Part shown: piece after piece, positions 35,167-42,846 of the stretch | Position numbering within the stretch: position 1 is the first letter of the stretch | Layout: each line of letters opens with the position of its first letter | Source of the DNA: Candidatus Methanomicula labiotermitis | Lineage (GTDB): Archaea; Thermoplasmatota; Thermoplasmata; Methanomassiliicoccales; Methanomethylophilaceae | Direction: 5' to 3' | Assembly (NCBI GenBank): GCA_009780575.1 | Contig: WQZU01000007.1 | Location: forward strand, 1 to 46,581 | DNA length: 46,581 nucleotides | Translations under genes and position numbers: made by a program | Notes under the pieces: model-generated | The model's database searches: none | Seen by the model: only the letters and a program-made list of their open reading frames with translations | Told to the model about the DNA's origin: nothing

Positions 35167-36270
35167 ATGTTCGACTCCTTGAAGGGTAAACTTAAGAACG
35201 TTTTTAAAAAGAGTCGGCCGGAGCCTGTCAAGGAGGATGATATTGCGCCTCCGGAGATTGCGGATGCCGTCGTGACGGAAGAACTTGAAACACTGAGCGA
35301 AGCGCCGCGTGAGAACGTGAGCGAACAGAAGCTCTCCAGAAAGGAAGCGGCGAAGCTTATCAAAAAGGAAAAGGCCGCCGAAAAGGTAAAGGACCGCGGA
35401 GACGCGGAACTCGTCGGCGATTCCGGAAAGAAGATCAAAGAAGGCAGCCTTGACGACATCCTCTGGGATCTGGAGGTCGCTCTCATGGAAGCGGATGTTG
35501 CGTTCCCCGTTGTGGAAGAGATAAAGAACGGCGTCAGAGAAAGCCTCATAGGAAAGAAATACGCCCGCGGCCACACACTGGACGAGGTTGTTGAGTTATC
35601 TGTGAAGGAATCAATATCCGAGATATTGAAGTTAAATGAATTCGACTTCGATTCCTGGTTCAGCGCCGCAAAAAGGCCCACCGTCATCATGTTCGTGGGT
35701 ATAAACGGAACAGGGAAGACAACATCCATCGCAAAGATCGCCAACCGTATCATCAAACAGGGAAAGACCGTTGTGTTGGCCGCATCGGACACTTTCAGGG
35801 CAGGAGCGATAGAACAGCTTACGATACATTCCGAGAGACTTGGTTGTAAGATAGTGAAACACTCGTCCGACGCCGATCCGGCGGCGGTCGCGTTCGACGC
35901 CGTTGAGCATGCGACCGCGAGAAGAAAGGACGCCGTCCTGGTGGACACCGCCGGAAGGATGCAGACCAATAACAATCTGATGGACGAAATGAAAAAGATC
36001 AAAAGGGTGGCAAAACCGGACCTTGTTGTATTCGTCGGTGATTCCCTTGCAGGCAACGATGCGGTCGAGCAGGCGCGCGCATTCGACGCGGCCGTTGGTA
36101 TTGACGCTATAATGCTGACAAAGATCGATGCGGATTCAAAGGGCGGGGCCGCGTTGTCGATAGCGCACACGATAGGAAAACCGATAGCGTTCGTCGCGAA
36201 CGGACAGGAATACGATCAGATCATCAAATTCAGTTCCAAATGGATGATGGACCGCCTGTTCGAGGATTAG
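35167..36270 (+). CDS. ftsY: signal recognition particle receptor FtsY
   Basis: The SRP receptor GTPase that docks ribosome-SRP complexes at the membrane. 367 residues: a charged acidic/basic A region (1-90), an N domain helical bundle (about 92-165), then the G domain with GINGTGKTT (178-186), the insertion-box DTFRAGAIEQL, DTAGR (260-264) and LTKIDADSKGG (G4). It is last in the LX-pfdA-ftsY operon. It ends in TAG, one of only three chromosomal TAG stops seen, overlapping the convergent M20 gene by four bases. Confidence 0.96.
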   Translation: MFDSLKGKLKNVFKKSRPEPVKEDDIAPPEIADAVVTEELETLSEAPRENVSEQKLSRKEAAKLIKKEKAAEKVKDRGDAELVGDSGKKIKEGSLDDILWDLEVALMEADVAFPVVEEIKNGVRESLIGKKYARGHTLDEVVELSVKESISEILKLNEFDFDSWFSAAKRPTVIMFVGINGTGKTTSIAKIANRIIKQGKTVVLAASDTFRAGAIEQLTIHSERLGCKIVKHSSDADPAAVAFDAVEHATARRKDAVLVDTAGRMQTNNNLMDEMKKIKRVAKPDLVVFVGDSLAGNDAVEQARAFDAAVGIDAIMLTKIDADSKGGAALSIAHTIGKPIAFVANGQEYDQIIKFSSKWMMDRLFED

Positions 36271-37487
36271 ACGCAAAGCTTGTGGAAAAGCGTGGCGAAG
36301 ACCTTTGCATCGGTCATCAGGTTGTCAAGATCGCAATATTCATTCGGCTGGTGAAGCGAGCCGCCGCCGCATTGCCAGACATATGCGTTATAACCCGCGA
36401 GTCTGAAGAAATTGGCGCATGTTCCTCCGCCCACTCCGATGACGTCCGGTTCTTTTCCCGTTACGGAGGAAATGGAATCACACAACGCCCTGAATTCCGG
36501 GCAGCCGGCATCCGACGGTTTTCCGGATATCGTTCTCTGTTCGATATCAACGGTTATCTTTGCCCCCGTCCTCTTCTCCCATCCGGCGGCGATTCCTTTT
36601 GCATAATCGATCATCCCGTCCGGATCGTACATCGGTAAAAGGCGTATGTCCATCCAGAATTCGTGATATCCGGGGATCGTATTGACATTGCCGACGGTCG
36701 CGTTGCTCTTCGTAGGCTCAAACGTCGATTCCGGCGGTCTGAAGAGAGGATCGGCGTCTCCGTATCTGTCTTCGAGTTTTTCAAGGATGTCCACAAGCAT
36801 CTTTGTGCTTATCCTGTACGCATTCAGTCCGTTCTCGGGTGTTGATCCGTGTGTTTGCTTCCCTTCAATTGTGAATTTCAGCCATATCAGATGCTTTTCA
36901 GCGACCTCCACCATTGTGCCGCCGGGGACGCCCCAGTCCGGAACGATGAACACGTCGTCCTGCCCGAAGAGGCCTTCATTGATCAAATGTTCAATTCCCA
37001 TTACGCTTGTGGTCTCCTCGTCGGCCACCATCGCCAAACCGATGGATCTCTTTGACAGGCTGCGCGATTCAAAGAATTTCGATGCGTACAGAGATGATAT
37101 TATCGCCTGTCCGTTGTCCTCTGTTCCGAGACCGTATATCTTACCGTCTTTGACGACCGCTTCGTACGGAGGGGTCTTCCATTCGTCCATGTTGCCCGGA
37201 AGAACGGTATCAAGATGCGAGACGATCCAAACCGTTCCTTTTTCCTTACCGTTCTTCCTGGCGAGGATGTTGGGTCTCATGACGCTTCCGTCGTGTATGT
37301 CTTTCACATCTATGCGTTCAACGCTGTCGAAGCCTTTCAAAAATTCCAGGACCTTGTCTGCCCTTAACCCTTCGCCCTTCCCGCCGTTGAGTGGACCGAT
37401 CGCGGGTATTCTGATGACGGCGGACATGTCCGATATCATGTCGTCGCGTGACGCGTCTATCTTTTCCAGAATGCCGGCGAGCTGCAT
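36267..37487 (-). CDS. M20-family metallohydrolase (ArgE/DapE-like)
   Basis: A 406-residue di-zinc peptidase or deacylase of the M20 family. The metal ligands fall in IVSHLDTVLPG (H, D), YGLGTEDNGQAI (bridging D), MVADEETTSVMG (catalytic and metal E) and the C-terminal CGGGSLHQPNEY histidine. A dimerisation domain lies between (KQTHGSTPENGLNAYR). Substrate could be an acyl-amino acid, a dipeptide or succinyl-diaminopimelate; nothing around it decides. It stands alone on the minus strand. Confidence 0.88.
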   Translation of the reverse strand: MQLAGILEKIDASRDDMISDMSAVIRIPAIGPLNGGKGEGLRADKVLEFLKGFDSVERIDVKDIHDGSVMRPNILARKNGKEKGTVWIVSHLDTVLPGNMDEWKTPPYEAVVKDGKIYGLGTEDNGQAIISSLYASKFFESRSLSKRSIGLAMVADEETTSVMGIEHLINEGLFGQDDVFIVPDWGVPGGTMVEVAEKHLIWLKFTIEGKQTHGSTPENGLNAYRISTKMLVDILEKLEDRYGDADPLFRPPESTFEPTKSNATVGNVNTIPGYHEFWMDIRLLPMYDPDGMIDYAKGIAAGWEKRTGAKITVDIEQRTISGKPSDAGCPEFRALCDSISSVTGKEPDVIGVGGGTCANFFRLAGYNAYVWQCGGGSLHQPNEYCDLDNLMTDAKVFATLFHKLCV

Positions 37488-37577
37488 GTTACTGTCACAC
37501 CGCGATGGGTTATAATATTTGCTGAAATGCCGTGTTCGGGGTCCGGCAGCAACGGATGCCGCCCGGTTACCGTCGAA

Positions 37578-38756
37578 TCAGTAACGACGAAGTATCATCG
37601 TCACCGCGTTGCCTCCGCCCAGGCACAGCGTCCCGAGGCCCACGTCCTTCCTGCGGTCGATCATCGCGTGCACCAATGTTGTTATCACACGCGCACCGGA
37701 GCACCCTATCGGATGTCCCAATGCGATCGCTCCGCCGTTGACGTTGAATATCTCTTTCGGAACGTTCAGTCCTTCCCTGACTGCGATGGACGCCGTTGCG
37801 AACGCTTCGTTGTGCTCGAAAAGATCGATGTCGTCGATCTTCATGCCCGCTCTCTTCAGTACGTATTCCGTCGTTGGTATCGGCGCTTCCATTATATGTT
37901 CCGGCGCCACACCGCGCTCGCCGTATGCTTCCACAACAGCCAGCGGCTTTATTCCGTGCTTTTTCGCAAATGATTCCGAAGACAGTACGAGCGCGGCCGC
38001 GCCGTCGCTCAGCTGTGACGAGTTTCCTGCGGTTACAACACCGTCGCTTTTGAAGACCGGTTTAAGTTTTGCAAGGGCCTCCGCGGTCGTGTCGTCTCTC
38101 ACGCCCTCATCCGCATTCACAATGATGTCGTCCTTCTTCTGCTTGATCGTTATCGGCACGATCTCATTTGAAAATTTTCCGCCCTTCATTGCGGCCGCAG
38201 CCTTCATGTGGCTTTCGTATGAGAACAGGTCCGCTTCCTCGCGTGTGACTTTGAATCTCTCTGCGGTCAGTTCACCGGTGAAGCCCATGTGCATATCATT
38301 GAATATATCCCAAAGACCGTCATGCACCATTGAATCCTTTACAACATGGTCATTCAGTTTGTAACCCCACCTTGCGCCCGGCATCAGGTACGGAGCGGAA
38401 CTCATATTCTCCATTCCGCCGGCAACGATGACCTCGTGCTGTTTCGCCCTTATGGAATCAGAGGCGATCATCGCCGCTTTCATACCGGAACCGCACACGG
38501 CGTTCACGGTCGTGGCGCCGATCTCCACGGGAAGGCCGCCGTTCAGCGCTGCCTGTCTCGCCGGATTCTGACCCAGACCGGCGGAGATCACATTGCCCAT
38601 TATGCATTCTTCCGCGATATCGGGACTTATGCCGGACCTCTTGACCGCTTCGCGAACGGCCGTCGCACCGAGATCCGTTGCCTTGATGTCGGCCAAAACT
38701 TTCCCATACTTACCGATCGGCGTTCTTACCGCACTTAAGATTACAACTTTATCCAT
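37578..38756 (-). CDS. acetyl-CoA acetyltransferase (thiolase)
   Basis: A 392-residue thiolase that condenses or cleaves acetoacetyl-CoA. The nucleophilic C88 is in NAVCGSGMKA, the histidine in ALGHPIGCSGAR, and the second catalytic cysteine in the C-terminal CLGGGNAVTM. The sequence is of the bacterial PhbA/AtoB kind, complete with the loop domain. In most archaea the mevalonate-pathway thiolase lies beside HMG-CoA synthase and a DUF35 protein; here it is alone, so bacterial origin by transfer is possible. It could feed the mevalonate pathway for lipids. Confidence 0.93.
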   Translation of the reverse strand: MDKVVILSAVRTPIGKYGKVLADIKATDLGATAVREAVKRSGISPDIAEECIMGNVISAGLGQNPARQAALNGGLPVEIGATTVNAVCGSGMKAAMIASDSIRAKQHEVIVAGGMENMSSAPYLMPGARWGYKLNDHVVKDSMVHDGLWDIFNDMHMGFTGELTAERFKVTREEADLFSYESHMKAAAAMKGGKFSNEIVPITIKQKKDDIIVNADEGVRDDTTAEALAKLKPVFKSDGVVTAGNSSQLSDGAAALVLSSESFAKKHGIKPLAVVEAYGERGVAPEHIMEAPIPTTEYVLKRAGMKIDDIDLFEHNEAFATASIAVREGLNVPKEIFNVNGGAIALGHPIGCSGARVITTLVHAMIDRRKDVGLGTLCLGGGNAVTMILRRY

Positions 38757-38803
38757 AGGACCACTGCGTTGCCTATTTTATGGACTGTATATATTATTGT
38801 CGG

Positions 38804-40183
38804 TCATGGCATACGACTATTGACGAATTCTATCGGTTGTTCGGTGTTCATCCTCTTCAGCGGTTTTGAGATGTGCCGTCTTGAGGATGCGGGCGGTTCA
38901 TACCATCCCGGCACTATCCACCTGGTTTCCTTTTTCATCACCGGTTCCGATGAACGGGTTCTGCATTCCGTGCATCTGTATCCTTGCGCCTTTCCGATCG
39001 AGTGCATCCTTCTGCCGCATGATCCGCAAACGGGATTGGAGATCTTAATGAACTTTTCAGCAAGAGAGAGCACGTTCACCTTTTCAATGTTCAGCGTTTT
39101 AGGATCTTCACGGAGTTCTCCGAGTACGCGTATCCTGTCACCGGGAATGAGATTGTCAAAAAGCATCCTGAACTCTTTGGACGGTTCGTACGCAGCACAC
39201 GTTATCGTTCCGTATACCGTCTCAATATCCGTGAACGTATGACCTCCGCGTATCCGTCTCGCGTACGATCTTACCGTTCCTTCGATCTCATAGGAACGGT
39301 TTCCTATCAATTCGTCCGTGTTCCTGATCATATGATCGTCCGTTCCCTGATTTGTAAGGAAAGATATCCACCTCTCTGCCGGTTCGGTGCGCAGGTGCAT
39401 TGACGCCTCGATGGTCTCGTTCTCATCGTCACCCCTGAGGCCGAAAAGGACCGGGCAGGGAGTGGACGGTATCATGGTTACTTTCCGCTCCCTTTCCTCC
39501 CAACTGTTGAATGTGCCCGGGAACGCGAGATCCATTTCCCTTACCGACACGGGATCCGCTTCCCTTTTTGTTCCCAGTCTTCCGTTCTCACGATATGCCA
39601 GCACCTCATATGTGCTGTCTCCAGGCTCCCACGCCATTCCGCAGGCCGCACCTATTATACCGCGGCCGTTGCCGATCTCATACGTTACCGCGCCTATCCT
39701 GTTCAGTTCCGACATCACATACTCTTTTTCAATGATCCCGCGAACGCCGCTCTGATAAAGGGAAACAGAGGGTTTTGTCTTCGAAACGATCAGCCCCGGA
39801 TTCGATCCGTCGGACATGTTCCTTTCTATCAGCGGTCTGATCTTTTCGATGAGTTCATTCTCATCCGGTTCCCATTTCAATGATTCCGTGAAACAAAGAA
39901 CATCCTTGCCGCCGATCGCGCCTATGCGTTTTCTCGCACCGATCCCTTTTCCGATTCTGAGCGTCAGCGCCCCGTTGCCCCGCGTCTTCCACGGCACGGC
40001 CGGATTTAAGCGCACAAGTCTCGGATTTCCGATGATGTCCGCATCGGAAAGTTCGCGCATGATCTCTGTCAGAAGATATGATGTGCAGTTCCCGGTACGG
40101 GAGTCGGTATCATCAACGGCAATGTACACATCAGACCAACTTTCCGTGCGTATAAATACGCTTACACCTGCGGACGTTACCAT
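38804..40183 (-). CDS. tiaS: tRNA(Ile2) 2-agmatinylcytidine synthetase TiaS
   Basis: The archaeal enzyme that attaches agmatine to C34 of tRNA-Ile(CAU) so that it reads AUA. 459 residues: the kinase-like start VYIAVDDTDSRTGNCTSYLL, RLNPAVPWKTRGNGAL, a central GRGIIGAACGMAW region, an OB fold (YEIEGTVRSYARRIRGGHTF), and a C-terminal zinc ribbon (CGSCGRRMHSIGKAQGYRC). The ATG at 40183 overlaps the stop of the upstream gene by seven bases, giving 18 residues before the domain. A start nearer the conserved block is possible but has no ATG. Confidence 0.94.
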   Translation of the reverse strand: MVTSAGVSVFIRTESWSDVYIAVDDTDSRTGNCTSYLLTEIMRELSDADIIGNPRLVRLNPAVPWKTRGNGALTLRIGKGIGARKRIGAIGGKDVLCFTESLKWEPDENELIEKIRPLIERNMSDGSNPGLIVSKTKPSVSLYQSGVRGIIEKEYVMSELNRIGAVTYEIGNGRGIIGAACGMAWEPGDSTYEVLAYRENGRLGTKREADPVSVREMDLAFPGTFNSWEERERKVTMIPSTPCPVLFGLRGDDENETIEASMHLRTEPAERWISFLTNQGTDDHMIRNTDELIGNRSYEIEGTVRSYARRIRGGHTFTDIETVYGTITCAAYEPSKEFRMLFDNLIPGDRIRVLGELREDPKTLNIEKVNVLSLAEKFIKISNPVCGSCGRRMHSIGKAQGYRCTECRTRSSEPVMKKETRWIVPGWYEPPASSRRHISKPLKRMNTEQPIEFVNSRMP

Positions 40184-40506
40184 GCGCTGTTTATTATGAT
40201 GCGGTCAACAAAGAATATGTTGCCGTCCGCCGAGAAACTTCCGATGAGTCTGCACAAGGACGGCGATGACGGTACGTGGGACCTGTAAAAACATCTGAAC
40301 TCATTTCCTTCCAGATCCGTAACATTAAAAACGGTACCGTTCTGCGACGGTGCGGGATTGTCTATCACACCAATGATCTCCGTCATTCCGTTGCCGCTGA
40401 CGCCGTCGATGTTGAATGAACCAACCATGGATACAAAAACTATGATGAGGACGGATGCAACGGAGAACAGGACGTATTTGTCTTTGAGGATATCATTCAT
40501 GAACAA
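40177..40506 (-). CDS. small membrane-anchored OB-fold-like protein
   Basis: A 109-residue protein with one N-terminal membrane segment (about 12-31) and a C-terminal beta-rich domain (ITEIIGVIDNP-like strand, VFNVTDLEGNEFRCFY, FVDRIII), which looks like a short OB fold. A start at the third residue (MNDILKDKY) is equally possible. It overlaps tiaS by seven bases and may form an operon with it. The OB fold would lie outside the membrane on the side set by the N-terminal anchor. Function unknown. Confidence 0.7.
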   Translation of the reverse strand: MFMNDILKDKYVLFSVASVLIIVFVSMVGSFNIDGVSGNGMTEIIGVIDNPAPSQNGTVFNVTDLEGNEFRCFYRSHVPSSPSLCRLIGSFSADGNIFFVDRIIINSAW

Positions 40507-40552
40507 AGTACCCGTACATATGATATTATACGGAGATCTTTACAATTAGTCT

Positions 40553-40583
40553 AACCCCCCCACCCCTGTATTTCCGGTGGAAA
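40553..40583 (-). other. origin recognition box-like element (copy 1)
   Basis: On the minus strand this 31-bp site has the dyad TTTCCACCGGAAA (40571-40583), then TACA and a G-string GGGGTGGGGGGG (40555-40566), which is the layout of archaeal ORB sites bound by Orc1/Cdc6. It is identical, in inverted orientation, to 42117-42147. It lies 37 bases downstream of the cdc6 stop with the G-string pointing away from the gene. Confidence 0.75.
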
Positions 40584-40619
40584 TGTTCATTGTCCGTTTG
40601 AGATGTCAATGAACGTGCA

Positions 40620-41846
40620 TCACAACAAAGTGGTCTGTTTACGCAGCTTGGATGTTTTCAGAGGTTTCATGCTGTCATCGTCCGTGAGCATGTTGCATAC
40701 GTCCATCGGGATGCTCAATTCTATGACCTTTGTCCTGCCCGCCCTTCCGAATGATTTCACTGGTGCGTGCACAATACCAAGCATATCCAGTTCGGATATC
40801 AGATCGGTGACCCTTCTTTGCGTTAACACGGATATTTGAAGAATGTCGCAGAGTTTTTTGTAAACAGCGTAAACGTCCCCGGTCGTCATCGTTTTGTTGT
40901 CATCGTTCGTATTGTGTATTATGCTCATGAGAACGGTTTTTGATTGTTGCGTCAGTGTTTTTACTGTTTCACTGACAATGTCCATTTCAATTTTGTTCTT
41001 TGCGTATCTGACATGAGCTTCGGTAACAGCGGATTCTCCTGTCCTTTCGGCTATGTCTGCGGCAACCCTCAAAAGATCAAGCGCTCTTCTCGCGTCGCCC
41101 ATCTCCTGTGCGGATAATGCAGCACAATACGGTATTACATCGTTTTCAAGTATTCCGTCATCAAACGCAAGGACGGCCCTGCTTCTCAGAATGTCTTCTA
41201 TCTGTTTAGCATCATACGGAGGAAATATCATCTGTTCTTCGCATAATCTGCTCTTTACCCTCGGATCCATATGTTCCTTGAATTTCAAACTGTTCGAGAT
41301 ACCGACAAGCGAAAGTTTCGAATGTTTGAGATCTTCATTGATCTTTGATAAATAGTAAAGAACATCATCACCGCTTTTGAAAACGAGATGATCTATCTCA
41401 TCAAGAACAACAATGAACACCTTTTTGTGTTCATCTATGGAATTCCTTACATCGGAAGAAACTTTCTCAATACTTAATCCGGTTGTTATGCTTTTCCCGG
41501 AATCCGCCATGGTCTGATTGCCTATGTTCTGTAATATTCCGTATTGTGTGTCAACGATCTTACAGTTTATGTATATATAAACACAGGTATTCCCGGAAGG
41601 ATCCTCCTTCCTTAATTCATTACCGATGAAATTCATGACCGCCGTCTTTCCGGTCCCGGTCTTCCCGAATATCAGGATGTTCGAAGGTCTGTCCCTTTGA
41701 AACGCGGACGCGATTATCGTTGCAATGGAATCTATCTCCGCTGACCGGTGCGGCATCTCCTCAGGAAGATACGACGTCTGAAGAACATCCTTGTTCTTTA
41801 TCAACGTGTTCCTCTTTTCAATATGACGTGTGAATATCGACCCCAC
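40620..41846 (-). CDS. cdc6: Orc1/Cdc6 replication initiator
   Basis: The archaeal origin-binding AAA+ protein that marks the origin and loads MCM. About 408 residues. Walker A GKTGTGKT, Walker B VVLDEIDHL and sensor VGISNSLKF are present, then the initiator-specific motif region and a C-terminal winged helix (VYAVYKKLCDILQISVLTQRRVTDLISELDMLGIV). No ATG opens it: a GTG at 41846 or a TTG at 41849 must serve, with GGAGGTG (41854-41860) as the ribosome site. I use GTG, where the typical SIF start of the family begins. Flanking ORB copies suggest it acts on the origin around its own gene. Confidence 0.95.
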   Translation of the reverse strand: MGSIFTRHIEKRNTLIKNKDVLQTSYLPEEMPHRSAEIDSIATIIASAFQRDRPSNILIFGKTGTGKTAVMNFIGNELRKEDPSGNTCVYIYINCKIVDTQYGILQNIGNQTMADSGKSITTGLSIEKVSSDVRNSIDEHKKVFIVVLDEIDHLVFKSGDDVLYYLSKINEDLKHSKLSLVGISNSLKFKEHMDPRVKSRLCEEQMIFPPYDAKQIEDILRSRAVLAFDDGILENDVIPYCAALSAQEMGDARRALDLLRVAADIAERTGESAVTEAHVRYAKNKIEMDIVSETVKTLTQQSKTVLMSIIHNTNDDNKTMTTGDVYAVYKKLCDILQISVLTQRRVTDLISELDMLGIVHAPVKSFGRAGRTKVIELSIPMDVCNMLTDDDSMKPLKTSKLRKQTTLL

Positions 41847-41853
41847 CAATGAA

Positions 41854-41860
41854 CACCTCC
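41854..41860 (-). promoter_or_regulatory. Shine-Dalgarno deciding the non-ATG start of cdc6
   Basis: GGAGGTG on the minus strand, its GGAGG core 6 bases before TTG (41849) or 9 before GTG (41846). The strong site supports initiation on a non-ATG codon. It overlaps a mini-ORB-like sequence (41856-41868). Confidence 0.55.
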
Positions 41861-41876
41861 AACGGAAACATATGCC

Positions 41877-41899
41877 GCTCCATGGGCTTCACATGGAGC
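41877..41899. repeat. 8-bp inverted repeat upstream of cdc6
   Basis: GCTCCATG (41877-41884) and CATGGAGC (41892-41899) are exact inverted repeats with a seven-base loop, 28-50 bases upstream of the cdc6 start. It could be an operator, an initiator site or a leader hairpin of cdc6. Confidence 0.4.
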
Positions 41900-42000
41900 A
41901 CCTGTCAAGTATTAATCTCTTATCTTTTTTGTTTCCGGCGAACGGTGCCGTTTAATATACGTAATCTATTTTCCGTCAAAGACGATATCAGGTGATAATC

Positions 42001-42099
42001 ATGGAAAAACGAATGAACGGATGGATTATAATCGGAATGTGTATAGGCGCCTGCGCACTGGCGGCAGGCGTCATCTATGCGATCGGTACATTTTTCTGA
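42001..42099 (+). CDS. 32-residue single-helix membrane microprotein
   Basis: An ATG at 42001 opens a 32-codon frame ending in TGA. The product starts MEKRMNGW and then runs as one hydrophobic helix (IIIGMCIGACALAAGVIYAIGTFF), that is, a basic N-terminus and a single membrane span. A Shine-Dalgarno-like GGTGA stands five bases upstream and a TATA-like TTTAATATAC (41951-41960) about 45 bases upstream, so all expression signals are in place. It lies in the origin region between cdc6 and an ORB copy, divergent from cdc6. No family is recognised. Confidence 0.5.
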   Translation: MEKRMNGWIIIGMCIGACALAAGVIYAIGTFF

Positions 42100-42116
42100 A
42101 AACGCCGGATAAACCG

Positions 42117-42147
42117 TTTCCACCGGAAATACAGGGGTGGGGGGGTT
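42117..42147 (+). other. origin recognition box-like element (copy 2)
   Basis: Plus-strand copy of the same 31-bp sequence as 40553-40583: dyad TTTCCACCGGAAA (42117-42129), TACA, then GGGGTGGGGGGG (42134-42145). Together the two copies bracket about 1.5 kb holding cdc6, both G-strings facing outward. Confidence 0.75.
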
Positions 42148-42267
42148 CATCGATCAATTTCAGCTGACGGGTATGAAGAAAGAAAGCAGAGAACCAGTAA
42201 TGCGGTTTGAGAAGGATATCAAACCTAATATCATCAATGACAAGTACCTTTTCGGGGATGGCCGTAC

Positions 42268-42624
42268 ATGAGATGCAAATACTGCAACGAAAAATGCGCA
42301 ACGGATTTCTGTGGATATGATTGCATGAATAAATACGAATCCCACTATGCTCTTGTAAAAAAGTATGCAGGCGTATTCTTTTTAGGAGTGTTGGGTCCGA
42401 TTGCTTTAGTCGTTCCGATGTTCTTTTTTCTTGAGTATATGTTCCTTTTCGTGGTCGTAATATTTATTATACCTGCCATCACAACAATGGCTCTGCCGTT
42501 TTGTCCGCAAGAGCAGGTCGACTACTCGGGATTAAAGAAAACAATACATCAGTGTAGACTGGCTGGATTTTTTATAATCATAATGGGGATGTCTATGTCG
42601 CTCCTTATTGCTCTGTTCATGTAA
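42268..42624 (+). CDS. zinc-finger membrane protein (copy A, intact)
   Basis: A 118-residue protein with an N-terminal cysteine cluster MRCKYCNEKCATDFCGYDC (C3, C6, C10, C15, C19), similar to FCS/treble-clef fingers. Three hydrophobic segments follow (about 35-53, 56-74 and 96-117), with a CPQEQVDYSGLKKTIHQCRL loop before the last. It belongs to a local family with copies at 42680 (fragment) and 43986 (frameshifted). About 60 bases of shared upstream sequence, including GATATCAAAC and AAGTACCTTTTCG, go with the duplication and may hold the promoter. Function unknown. Confidence 0.7.
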   Translation: MRCKYCNEKCATDFCGYDCMNKYESHYALVKKYAGVFFLGVLGPIALVVPMFFFLEYMFLFVVVIFIIPAITTMALPFCPQEQVDYSGLKKTIHQCRLAGFFIIIMGMSMSLLIALFM

Positions 42625-42679
42625 CGTGGCCCTTATTTTTTGATACTTCTTTCTTTGGTACTGTTGTAATTAATGACTG

Positions 42680-42744
42680 TGAATTTCTGCGGAGATGATT
42701 GCAGAAATGAATACGAATCCCACCATACTCTGCAAAAAAAGTAT
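42680..42744 (+). pseudogene. fragment of a third zinc-finger membrane gene copy
   Basis: 65 bases nearly identical to 44020-44083 of copy B, encoding the NFCGDDCRNEYESH region. It differs by one substitution and by a run of seven A instead of six. It has neither start nor C-terminus and stops exactly where the insertion sequence begins (42745). Confidence 0.8.
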
Positions 42745-42767
42745 TGTGTTAATCATCAAGGTCGTGA

Positions 42768-42795
42768 ACACCCGAGCACTAACGTGCCCGGGTGT
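42768..42795. repeat. stem-loop near the left IS end
   Basis: ACACCCGAGCAC (42768-42779) pairs with GTGCCCGGGTGT (42784-42795) in 11 of 12 positions across a four-base loop. It overlaps the inner part of the left terminal repeat and lies about 50 bases before the transposase start, so it may shield the gene from outside transcription or bind transposase. Confidence 0.6.
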
Positions 42796-42846
42796 GAGCG
42801 GCAGGATGAAAAGAGGGGACTTCCTCACCTAGGTTGGTAGACCGAA

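Noticed and set aside
35163-36170. 335-codon frame opposite ftsY
   Set aside because: Serine/alanine-rich mirror of a GTPase gene with all motifs on the other strand.
41856-41868. mini-ORB upstream of cdc6
   Set aside because: CCTCCAACGGAAA matches the ORB dyad at 10 of 13 positions but coincides with the Shine-Dalgarno of cdc6 and has no G-string; kept only as a remark.
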